Of a stretch of DNA of 64,000 nt, positions 1-11,300 are shown one piece after another. Below the pieces are notes generated by a model. It was not told where the DNA came from and did not search any database. It saw nothing but the letters and a program-made list of their open reading frames with translations. The position numbers and the translations under genes were made by a program. The stretch is taken from positions 32,090,283 to 32,154,282 of the forward strand of contig OU612066.1 in the NCBI GenBank assembly GCA_914767715.1, in the 5' to 3' direction. This DNA is from Membranipora membranacea. Lineage: Eukaryota > Bryozoa > Gymnolaemata > Cheilostomatida > Membraniporidae. Numbering within the stretch: the stretch's first letter is position 1; each line of letters starts with the position of its first letter.

Positions 1-1140
1 GTGCTGTGTTTGCTGATGCATGTCACATTAAAAAATGGTGAGTGGTACTTTTTTTTATCCTTGCCTTGAGGAGTCAAGTGTTCGAAGGAGGAAAAGTGAT
101 CCTAGCTTATACTTTACTGTAAGTTATAAACTAGCTTACACTAAGTTTTATAAGCTAGTATGTTAGCTGGCTGTAACTAGTGCTGGCTACCATCAAGTCA
201 CCTCTAAGAAGCTTAATCAAACTCAAGCTAATATTCACTCCTCTAGGCTAATAGCAATAGGCCCGGAGAGGTTGCATGCCAATTTTAAGTTCCATTCATA
301 TACCAGTTTTAGGTTATTGGTTGTCTTTGGACTAATAGAAGCACTTTTGAATGCAGCGAGAAGCAGTTACCTGTTGCTCAAAGAGTTTATGCAGTCCAAA
401 AATGTTATTATGATCAGTCCTTAAATGTTCTGGCAACGAATACATAATATTTTTTTCTTAAATTATTTTGATTGAGGTCTGTGTGTGCTATTTCATACAT
501 GATACATGTACATTGATACTTTTTTCCAGGCCTTATTCTCATGGTTCTTTTTCTTTTCAGGGGGTAGCTGATAAATCCAACAATCAACCAGCGATTTGAA
601 ATCTATACAGTAGACTCGGTGAACTTTGAAGCTTCACCAGTTGTTCATTTGTTGCCAATACAGCTACAGCCAATAATGAGACCATTGGATTCATCAAACA
701 GTCACTGAACATGTAGCGCTGACGGTACAGTAAGATCGATGTCGAAGAGAAAAACATCTCGCAAATTCAGCTGTTGTGACAAAATTTAATTAATTTTCTG
801 AATTCATATCATTGCTTCTGTACTTGGTAAATGTATATGACTCGCTCGGAAACAGGGCTTGTATTTTGTGTTTCATATTGTTATTGATATCAACTGTACC
901 AAAACCAATATCAAAACATAAGAGATGCTCTTCTACAGAAACCTGACAGTTCAAGCTCTAGAATTGACAAATGTTAAATTACACTTTTGTGACAATGTTT
1001 AATATTTGGCAGTTCTCTTTCGATAACAAATTACGCTTTGATAACCATGTAAACAATTTTATAACAGAAGCAAGTTTGGGATGTTTATCATCAGAACTTT
1101 TCAGAATCAAAGAGTACAAAGCCTTTAACCTGCAATCCTG
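1..1140. other. No recognisable gene
   Basis: AT-rich sequence in which I see no convincing exon, RNA gene or element. A splice-acceptor-like tract with TTTTCAG occurs near 560 but no long open frame follows it. Confidence 0.5.
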
Positions 1141-1148
1141 CATGTTAG

Positions 1149-1340
1149 TCAAGAGCTTTATTGTCAGACACACCAGCAGAGGTGTGGAAGCATGGCGGAC
1201 TGTGGTGTGGAAGCAGAGGTGTGGAAGCATTCAAGAGCTTTATTGCCAGACACACCAGCAGAGGCGTGGAAGCATGGCAGACTGTGGTGTGGAAGCAGAG
1301 GTGTGGAAGCAGAGGTGTGGAAGCAGAGGTGTGGATACTT
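1149..1340. repeat. Compound minisatellite (82-bp and 14-bp units)
   Basis: Two copies of an 82-bp unit begin at 1149 and 1231 with TCAAGAGCTTTATTG. Each ends in GTGTGGAAGCAGAG motifs, and the second runs into further tandem copies of this 14-bp motif up to about 1335. Apparent open frames on both strands here (repeats of Gly-Val-Glu-Ala or of Ser-Thr-Pro-Leu) follow from the repeat and are not evidence of protein. Confidence 0.85.
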
Positions 1341-1620
1341 TCATTTCTCACCTACTGTCTACCTATTATGTACACTAGTATTTACTCAGGAAAAAAGAAT
1401 TTTAATGGGGTGTTTATATTAGGAACCTGGATTTGTCATATCTCGAGGTACCAAGAAATCAGACATTTGATTTTGACGTTACAAAATAAACCAAACGGCT
1501 AATAATATCAGACACAAAGGAACCTTGTTAAAAGATAAAGAAATTATCTAATCTTAGATAATATTGCTAATCAATGAGATGAATTGCAAAGAAATTACAT
1601 AACTAAGAAAAGAAGACAGA

Positions 1621-2330
1621 TTACCTTGTTGGCCATGAAGTGGTGCTAGAGGGATATGAGCGCTGACAAATATGCTCATCTGTATACAGGTAAAACCAGG
1701 TAATTGATGATTTCGATTTGAGGAAATGGTCAAGGGTGGTTACAGGCAATGGCCTCAAATCTACGCCAACTTTGCAACAGGATAAGCAAAGTGAGGAAAA
1801 AATTAGTACCAAGCTGCCTGGTCAAGCCTTTGTTGCTTATCTCAATGTCTACAGAAATATAATGATAGATCAAACAGCAACAAAGCAAACTGCAACGAGT
1901 TTGCTGATGATGCGCAACTGTGAGAAAAAATGTGAAATAGTAGTTCATATGAAGAGAAACTAAGACACACCCAGGAGGCATATTTAAAAAAAGGAGTAGA
2001 TGACAAATGGTGTCAAAATATAAAACAGGTATAGGTCTGCCAAAAAAATGGTGCTGCCTGGAAAAAAAATTAATTGCAGCTATGACCTTCTCGACAAACA
2101 GACACTCCATCGCATCAACAGACTAGAAAAATAGAACCTAACAGTGCCAATAGTAGGAAGAAATCCCATGAATCCTGCGAAAATTACACACAGCTGACAG
2201 GAGAGGGTCTGGCTTCTCTTGAAGTTTACATATAGTGTGTTGGTTTCGACTGAGTACTTAGTGCTACAGATCTGATGAGAAATAGCTGAAAAAACCATAC
2301 AATGCCAGCTGTGCAAGGGACCGGAAGGGT
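1621..2330 (+). repeat. Dispersed repeat with decayed coding frame, copy 1
   Basis: About 700 bp resembles the reverse complement of 28270-28960 by eye at roughly 70%, including AGCTGTGTGTAATT near 2190. Within it, one frame is conserved between copies despite base changes: both read Gly-Leu-Lys-Ser-x-Pro-x-Leu-Gln-Gln, then KLPGQA, then YRNI (here about 1740-1863). Conservation of that frame suggests the repeat descends from a protein-coding transposon, but stops interrupt it and I cannot name the family. Long frames on the opposite strand are shadows of this homology. Confidence 0.6.
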
Positions 2331-5300
2331 GGTTAGCTGTGAGTTCACAATTTTATTGATTGGTTTGAACGGTCTCATTGAGTGAGGTCTTTCGTTTTTT
2401 TTAACTTTATTATATTTGTGGTGCACTATCAAATGGGTGAAGCATAGTTTTAGGGTGCCAGACCGTTTTCAAGGGGAGAGATGGTGAAATTATTAGAGTC
2501 AGGGAAAGTTAAGTAGAGGGCGGCGCTCCTCACTTCAATGGAAAGAGCAGGCACAAAGGAGTAGATGATGTAAACAAAAATTTTAAATTTGCATTAAATT
2601 TTTGTGAATCGCTACATGTTAATAATTTGGTTGATACACTGGTCCTGGATAATACCAGGACCAGCAGATTTGTACCCCTGCTTTAATAGGATAGCTTACC
2701 TACCAATAATCTGATGCTAATGAGTTTGGTTGCTGAAATTGATAATACTAGATAACTTTGAGGATATACACGGCATACATACCTCATCTCAAGTTTTCTT
2801 GTTGACAGCCTAGTTGGCGCATTCCGTATCATCAGAACTGAAAGATTGAACAGGTTTCATAATATCAGAGAGCTGCAGCTCAGTCATTCAAAGAGACATT
2901 TTGTTGAATTATATTGAGCAATCATTTGACAGCCTTGATACAACAGGAAGTGCAGTAGAACAGTATCATAAAATCAGCACATAGAATTTGAGACGTGTGA
3001 TAATTGTAGCATAGCATTGGTCATAGCATCATTGAATCAAAAATAGTGCAAAATTGAGACGCGTCATTATTATAATTAATTTTTGTCGAGTGAATTAATT
3101 ATTATCGCTCGTAAATCGCAAACCAAATGAAATATTGTCGCATCTGTGTATCAACATTAATGAGTATACAGACCCTCTTGCAGCTAGAATAATTATAGTA
3201 GAGCCCATAAGAATTATAATATAATATATAATAATACTTATCCCTCCCCAACAAAGCGAAACAATCACAATCATAATCTATTCAAATCAATCAATCAATG
3301 GCTCAAAAATAAAATAACCAAGGGGAAAGGCTAACTAATGGTGGACACCAATCATGCAAAGAAAGAAATATGTACTACTAGTAGGTAAATAAATAAGTAG
3401 TCCTTGATGTGAGTAGTAGGTTAGTACTCAAATCAAGGACTAGCACTAGACTAGGCCTACTTATTAATTTATCTACTAGCTAGTAGTAAGTAAGTTAGTA
3501 ACTGAAACTCCTTCCTGGTGCTCAAATCAAGAGGAGCCTATCTGCTTAAAATACCTCATAACATATTTTGCATGTAATAAACTACATAGATATTAAGTTA
3601 CCATTGTAACAAGAAGATAGAGAGCCCCTGAAACTTACTGTTTGGCTTGCTGGCTAGCTGACCACGATGGTTGTGACTCTCTCACTCCTTGGTTGACTGT
3701 AGAATGAATAAATTTAGCTTTTGGCTCCTGTAGTTGAAAGCTCAACAAAAGAAGGATTGCAAGCAGCTCATTGGCTTAGCCTGTAAAGACAGGCTACCCA
3801 TTGGCTGTGGTTCAACTCCTTTCAATCCGGCCAATAGAGTTTAAAGTTCAACAAATGGAAGGAATGAATGCTTTGGTATGAATTTAGCCTCTGAACCACT
3901 AAGATTTTTATAAAACAGATTATAGGTATATAGAAGTATTTTGCCAAGCAACTCAAAGCTGTAAGGGGCAGGAATAATGGGTCATGATCATAATGATTCA
4001 AGCAATGGCAGTAGAGTAAAGTATTGATAAGCAAAGTATTGATTATAGCTTGAATTGCTAATAACGATTACCATAAACATATACAGGGCTGAGTACAGAC
4101 ATTTACAGTTTTATGTGTATAATGGAATCAACTGAATATTGTTCGGTTCCTCCAAATGCTCAATTTACAGAAAAACAAGATATTTTATTCAGGTTCAGTA
4201 ACAAAGTTTGTCTAGTACTGGTCTGATTTGGCTGTCGAGGGGCCTTTCACCCTAGCTGACCTGGAATCCATTAATGGATAATGGCTTGCCATAATTATAG
4301 CCTAGTACCTTCAAAAATGAAGTTGGCGATTACTCTTTAAAACAACTAATTGCATATCATTTTGTAAGAACATTTAATTCAGTAAGGTGAAAAATCTTCA
4401 TGACTTCTTGAAACAGTCATCCCAATTCCAGTCCTGAGAGGAGTAGATCGAGAATATGTAATAGACGAGGTACTATCGTCAAAGACTCAGAATCTCTATT
4501 CGCAACAAAATTCTGAGTATAAAGATGTAGCTCTTATCTACAAAAAAAATACGTTAAAATTGTAAATTGAAGGATTTGGATTGGGCTATCATGCGGGGGT
4601 TGGGGGGGGGGGAGAAAGAGACCGAGTGTCTCCGACTAGGATAGGGAGGTGGTACTTTTTTTATTTATTACTAGCGGTTACTATCAGTTTGTTTATCGTT
4701 GCTAGATCGTGAGGTAACCTTCTTGTAGTTTGCACACAACATAATGGACTGATTATCTGATTTCATCACAGGGGTGGGGGAGGGGCACTGCTTATTTATT
4801 GAAGATTGGAGGCTTGGTAAAAACCGCCACAACCCATAGCAATGAGGTAGAGAGTTATTTCAAATATGATTCAAGAGTTGTCTCTCCCGTTCAAAATACA
4901 ATATAACTCAACAGCAGGGAGTTTGGGATCAATTTCCCGACCACAGTTAGTTAAATGGACAATGCAATATCAAGTCTCATTAAAAAAACCATATTGTCCC
5001 AAATGTGCATTTTATCAACTCTTTGTATTGGCTGGCAATATAGTCTATATAGTAAAAGGTTTCTGTGCGGGCCAGGACTGGTTTGAACACTCTGCCATCT
5101 TATACATCACAGCTGTGTCACACAAACATTTTGTGAAGGGCTGTCAAACCCCAAAACGTCCATTACCAGTTTTACACAAACTTGTAATGGACGTGTTGGA
5201 GATCGACCGCCCCTAAAAGCTATCAACATTTAGTGTTGGTTCAGGCTCTGCTGCAACTTACTAGGCTCCATTCAAGTGAAAATAAAGCAACAACATTTAA

Positions 5301-5623
5301 TGTAGTGACACCTTGTTTCTCCCATCATTTTATACTATTTTTTGCTTACATAAAATGACATTTAGACATATTTCTTTTTAAATTTTCCGCCCCCTTCCCC
5401 AGTTTTGATTTAGATCTAAACCATGGTACAAATCTAAAGCCCTAAATAAGCACTAAACAAAAATGGGTGAACCAAGACTTGTTGCACGTTGTGCTACCTT
5501 ATTTGAGTACCTTACCGCATCTAGCCTGAGTTCGCCAAAAACTAAGACAACATGGGCTATTGTCAATTCAATCCATGTGTCTCAATGCTTAGGTTTTCTG
5601 AATAAAAGTGTTTGTACCAATGT
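2331..5623. other. Non-coding stretch with small inverted repeats
   Basis: No supportable exon. Visible structure is limited to a 9-bp stem near 2639-2664 (TGGTCCTGG against CCAGGACCA), an imperfect palindrome at about 3373-3486, a G-rich run near 4595-4613, and an 11-bp perfect stem at about 5155-5195 (ACGTCCATTAC against GTAATGGACGT). The 116-codon open frame at 4866-5216 overlaps that stem, has no recognisable motif, and I do not call it a gene. Confidence 0.5.
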
Positions 5624-5703
5624 TTTATGATTGCTATACAGCCTTCCTTGGTATTGGAATGATAATATACCACAAAGTTGGTTACTTGAAGCTCAACCAC
5701 TTG

Positions 5704-6400
5704 GTGTTAATTATATGCATCGTCATGATGATATGGATTGGCCTGTGGAGTTTTTTCTGATCAACGTGGTCTTGTGCTAATCTTACATAAAGAGGTATGC
5801 TTCAAACATTGTCATGGCCAAGGGGGAGGGGGGTCTCCCAAATAAAGCAACCAAAATCACCATTTGATTGCCCACTCAGCGAGCAAGGGAGACCTGCCAG
5901 TGGTCTTCTTCCAAAACTGATCGAATTATATACATTCTGACTGAAGATAAAGGAAAGAATTTGTGTATTTGAACAACCAGATGCTTTCAAAAGCATTATC
6001 AACTTAATTTGATAATTGGAAAAACGCTATCATGGGCCAAAAGATTAAAATGGCTCTTACTACCATCATCACATTTACCTGACAATTCACAGTAGTGAAA
6101 GTTTTGAAAATGATTGGAATGTTACTTATTTCCTGAGATAAGCTCTTTTGGTTGTCAAGGGACTGACCACCCAGTAGGTGACCCTGCTGGTGAAGACCTT
6201 TAATCTCTCTGTTGTCAAGGATCCATCCATAGGTAGTACTAATGGCTCTTTCTACTGAATTATTATCCCAAATACCCTATATGAGGCGTCGGCGCTGTAA
6301 AGGTTAGCATTGTTGCCTTCCAAGCAATAGATCTGGGTTCGATTCCCGGCTGACGCACATTTTTGTCAACCACCTGTGCGGTAAAATGACTTGGCCAAGT
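5704..6400 (+). repeat. Dispersed repeat with tRNA-like promoter, copy A
   Basis: This copy matches the split copy B (13680-13891 plus 19112-19445). Shared blocks include CTTACATA..AAGTATGCTT near 5790, GAAAATGATTGGA near 6105, TTGTCAAGGATCCATCCATA near 6215, and a tRNA-like block at about 6286-6365 with a box-B-like GGTTCGATTCC. Downstream, CCACCTGTGC is also shared. A polymerase III type B box near the 3' end suggests a SINE or a composite containing one. Copy A is interrupted at about 5815-6025 by a separate palindromic element. Confidence 0.7.
5815..6025. mobile_element. Degenerate G-rich-ended MITE
   Basis: The segment starting GGGGAGGGGGGTCTCCCAAA resembles the left half of the element at 9231-9483, sharing CAGCCAAAATCGC/CAACCAAAATCAC, GCCCACTCAG and TATACATTCTGA. 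It sits between the two parts of dispersed repeat copy A, which copy B lacks, so it is an insertion. Its right inverted end is not clear. Confidence 0.5.
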
Positions 6401-8300
6401 TTTGTGTCTCAGAAATGTGTTTACATCATCATTATTCCTATGTCACTGTCATGCTAAGACTAAGTTTAATTAGGTCCAATACACAGATGTGTCTATGTGT
6501 GGAGCACTCATGTATGAGCTTGTACCTCAATATTGGGAGATCAAGGTAGATGTTGGTGGACAAATTCCATGATTGAAAAACCCACAATAAGGTTCTCACA
6601 CAACGTATATAGGAGGAGTTGTCTGTATGGTGGATATGATGCGAACTACTCCAAAACATACCATGAATGTTCTTTTTTTCATAGAAACCATGAACTTTGT
6701 TTTTAAATACATCAAACACAATGAAGACGGCATAGCAGACCGCATCATCCAGTATATCTATGTCTGTGTTCGTTCAACAAACACTAGACAAGACCCACAA
6801 ATAATGCCAGATTGATCCGACCTGCAAAATACAAGGGTTGTACAAGACCTTTGTGATAATTCATTTACAACAATGACGGAAAACACCGGCAAAAAAAAGA
6901 TTTTACCAATGATTTTTGTTCAACACAAGAGAATGATGATTCTGCAACCTGTATTAACTGCATTAAATGCAAACAAAAGGGCTTGATTATTAAGGAATTA
7001 TCACCTCTTTTTCCACAGGTAAGATGACTTCCACTTCAGGTACAGACAGTATCGGCAATGTCTATGTATGTAACTTTCTGATGGTCACCTTGTGTTTGAA
7101 GCGGGTCTCTTTGTGATAAGTAATAAACCGAGCTCTCAGGATCGGTCATATCATAGCCCAAATGGAAGAAATTGAGACTGAAAATAGCTATAACACTAGT
7201 ACAAGATAGTGAACAATGGACTCTGTCGGTCTTAAGTAAAACTGCATTTCTTTAGGTAATACAATATGATCCATTTTTTCCCTCAATAGCACATGCTAGT
7301 CAATTATAAATAACATTGTGTCAGAACTGATATATTTTCCTGGTGTAGGTAAATACCTTCAGCCTCTTTTAAGTTGCTCTACTGTGGGCCATGGGCATTA
7401 CCAGGGGCTGTTGGTTTTGCAGATATAAGCTATGTGTCAGGTCGCAGAGGTTGAACAAATCATGCTGACCAAAATGGTTGGAAAAAACAGATACCAGCAA
7501 ATATGACTATTTATTCCTTGTGGTATTTTCAACATTTCCGAGTCTTGCTGAAATAGGTTTCTGCATCAACCTTTGTATGGTGCATTATATTTGTCTGTAT
7601 CGGTGTGATTTAATAAACAAGTTATTTTACTTTTATTTTTTATTTACAAACAGAGATGAAGTGTGTAAACAGTAATGGTTTGAGATCTTCTATGACTTAC
7701 TGTCACACATGGGAGGAATTCTAGAGTTTCCCAACATCAATAAAAAAAATTGCAAAGAGCAATCAATAAATACCATCCATGAAATGAAAAGGGTGAAAAG
7801 TGTTCGGATTGAAGACAAAAATCGGTTCCAATGACAAGAATAAAAATGCTCACACAATCACCATCACCAGCTACATTACCACCCTGGCCACATTGTCTAC
7901 AGCTTTCTATGTGAATTCTTCATCAAACTTCGGACAAGTATATAAATATACTGAGGCTGAGGGTCATGTACTCTTATATAATAATTATATTTATATTCTC
8001 CTGATACTGCAGTGAGACTCAGTTGATAACAAAATCTGTTTATTTTAAAATCGAGCAGGTAGACACATGCACAAAATCGTCATTGTTATTGTTATTATTA
8101 TTATAATCACTGTTCCTTTTTCTCATCACATCAATGAACTATTCATTGATCACATAACATCGTACTTAATTATTATATCATTTTGCTCGTTACCGTATGA
8201 ACAGCTTACTCTTCATTGCCTGTGTTTGATGAAGCTCTCAGACAGAAAACTGTAGGCTCAGCGACCAATGATACGCTGCAGAATCTTTCAACGCGAGTTT
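6401..8300. other. No gene seen; a short dispersed repeat and a possible poly(A) signal
   Basis: About 6968-7040 shares AAAGGGCTTGATTATT and CACAGGTAAGAT with 27690-27770, a short dispersed repeat whose AG/GTAAGAT looks like a splice junction. On the minus strand AATAAA at 8039-8044 lies about 350 bases past the stop codon of the gene at 8395-12844 and could be its polyadenylation signal. I see no other exon. Confidence 0.45.
8039..8044 (-). promoter_or_regulatory. Candidate polyadenylation signal
   Basis: AATAAA on the minus strand, about 350 bases beyond the stop codon at 8395. It is the nearest good hexamer I see downstream of the membrane-protein gene. No cleavage-site evidence is available. 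Confidence 0.35.
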
Positions 8301-8394
8301 CTTTAAAGTTCTCTCATGACCCTACCCCTTAATCTTACATTGCTTCTTTCGAAGTGTTAGAGATGATTTCCATCTGCCGCTCAGTCAGCAGCTT

Positions 8395-11300
8395 CTAGAT
8401 GTGGCAGAGGAGCCGCCGCCACCATTTCTTTCTCCTCCTGGTAGTAGATCTGAATAAATAAAAACACAGACATACAAATATAAATATATATAATAGAACA
8501 TGGAGCCGATTGTTGAATTCAATTTGACAACCGTTTTGGTTATTCTGAAATTCAGCTGAACATTTGATTTTATGTTATATTAGTCGATGCTTCCTGCCTG
8601 TAAGAAATATGTGCAGTTTACCAAAGCCATGTCTAGTCTGCACTGCACCACTTCTCACACTGTACAACAGAGAAGCCGCTATATGTAAGTATATAAGAGT
8701 TATACTTACTGCTGCTGATGGTTCTGAGGTGTAGTCTGGTCTGTAGGTGATTGAGTATTAGCTGCTGGTTCCTCGGTTTGAGCTACCGGTCCTGTCACTA
8801 CAGCAGTATCATGTGTCTCTTGTCTTTGCTCCACCAGTTCATCTATTGATACATCTAGATGGTTATCTCTGAATTCAGTTACATCAGTTGATGTTGTAGA
8901 ACGAGCTAAGCTGGCACTTGTCTTGATATTCAGACCAGATCTTCGAGAGACTAATGCCTGTGAATGGTGAACAAAATTTATACTTGTGAACTGATATACA
9001 TCTGTGATAGGTTGTATTGGAGAGGGACGCAATGTGATGACCTTACAAGGACACTAAAGAGACTTTGTGTAAAATTATGAGAAAACTCTCAAGGCTAGAA
9101 ATAAGAGTTATCATCTCAATAACACACCATGATAGTTGTAATGTCAGACAATGATGGCTGGCATAAGGTCGTGGGTTTCAGCACTCAACGCATTGATTGA
9201 GAAAGGTTTCAGTGGTTAGAATAGTTAGTCTGGGGGGGGGGTCTTTCAATTAGAAACAGCCAAAATCGCAATCTGATCGCTCACTCAGTGAGTGAGTGAT
9301 ACCTGCTAGGCTCTAGCTTTCAGATCGCTTAGTCACTTGATGGAACATAATATACATTCTGAGTGAGCAATTTGGGAGCGATTTTGTCAAATTGAAAGAC
9401 CAAGTGAGTGATAATATTGAGCAATGTGATAGTGATCACTTGCTTTAGTAAAGGATCGCTCTTTCTAATTGAAAGACCCCCCTGCAAGTTGATCAGCCAT
9501 CCAGAAATTCCTCACATATCAGGGTAGGTGATCCCGTTGCTATAGATTTCGCTCAAGCTTGTTTTACCAGTTAATTTTTCACCACAAATATCAGTGACAA
9601 GCATAAAGACTGGATTATTCATTGGATCGGAGTGGCACCAAGCTGTGGAAAATTGTGATTACCTTACAAGGAGACTAATTTCAGCTACCAATGAAGGCTT
9701 GGTCATAATTATAATGATCGGTTCAGTTAGTGTGAGAGAATACTTACAGCCTGTAACTCCATAAGGTAGGGTATCCCCTGACTATTCTGTTTGTTTTTAG
9801 AGCTGCATGGTGATAAAATCTGCAAAATAATTTATGCAACATCAGATCAATGTAGTTTGCTGACATTTATATTGTCGGCCGATGATGTATAATTAATTTT
9901 ACACTCATCTTATCAATAAAATCATACTGCCAATTGAGAAAACCTGGATTGAAATCGAGAAATTAATTTGTACACGGTCAGAAAAGAGACAACTACAAAC
10001 TGTTATATGTTTTGTATTTCATATTATATTTGTAACTTCGGTATACAGTCCGTAGACCCATATCGATGATACCAGAAAAAAATTAACCGAACAACATCAA
10101 GGTTTCTCACACGGTATCACAGGGTATCGAGACCATAAATGAACGCGAGTTTTTATTATATTTGTTACATTGGGTGGCCCTATTCTTGCAGCTTTACCAG
10201 ACTCAATTTCGAAAATACCTGTGTTAAACTTGAACCTATTTAGATAGATCAGAGTCATGGCATGGTCAGAGGAACTTCAATGAGATACAGAGTTTGTGGA
10301 ACAAATAAGTGCTACTCATGAATAACATGAGACAAAATCATGTAAGTACAGGAAAGTACTGCATTTATGGTAGATAGGATAGAACAAATATCATTGTATT
10401 ACTCACGATACGTGTGCTAGGTTGCCGAGCCTGTGAGGTTGAAGGTAAGCTTTGGGAATAATGTCTGATCGATGGCTGTGGAGGAGATCTCTGATGTTTC
10501 AGCGGTGTAATTGGTGGTGGAAGTGGAATAGGTGTTCGTGGGATTGATGTGGGAAGAGTTTGTGGTGAAGTTGGTGGGAGAGTGTGAGAGGATGTTCCAA
10601 GAGGACTTTGTGGTATAGCTGGTGGTAGAGAAGAAGTAGGTACTTTTGGCAGCGTTGGTGGTATTATTGGTGGTGGACTAGAAGAAAGGATTCCAGAAAG
10701 AGTTTCCGGTACAGCTGGATGGGGAACGAGGGTAGGTGTCTGGAGTAGAGTTTGTGGTATCGTTGGTGGTTGGAGTGCTTGAGTTGGTGATGGGAGTACA
10801 ATTATTATTGGTGATGATGGTGGGGTAGCTGGTGATGGTGTAGGTGGTACATTCTTGCACTTAAAAAGAAATTAAAGGGCAACCAAGGTTTCAAACAAGT
10901 TCTCATCTATTGATAACAGATTGCAACTTCTGCATCGGGAAAAAGACAAAATCTAATTCTGATGATTATTCAGCCAGAATTTTTGTGGAACAATCCATCC
11001 ATCAAGTACTCAAACCCAGCTAAAATAGTATACCACAGAGCAGTTTCCTGTTCCTGTTATCATTTAGTCTGTGCTCTATCATTATTAAAGCAATGTCTTG
11101 GAACCTCCCCTAAACTGAAGTGTTACCCAACTTAGAGTCAGCAACTACTTTGAGTTTTGCGCCGCGTCATGCACAAAGCTGATGCTGCCTAGCACATTAT
11201 TTACTACCCACGAATGCATTGCTGCGAAACCTTGGTTGCCCTTTAATAAGTTGTTAAGAATCTGTTTGACATTTGTTTCGGTCGTCAAACAGTAAGCATG

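Noticed and set aside
971-1502. Several overlapping open frames on both strands
   Set aside because: They fall in the 82/14-bp minisatellite and read the same repeat in different frames; no splice context or motif.
1730-2110. 126-codon minus-strand open frame rich in Leu, Phe and Cys
   Set aside because: It lies antisense to the better conserved KLPGQA frame of the dispersed repeat, so it is a shadow.
4866-5216. 116-codon plus-strand open frame with CPKC
   Set aside because: No family pattern, no splice partner, and it overlaps a hairpin; length is within chance for AT-rich DNA with few stops in one frame.
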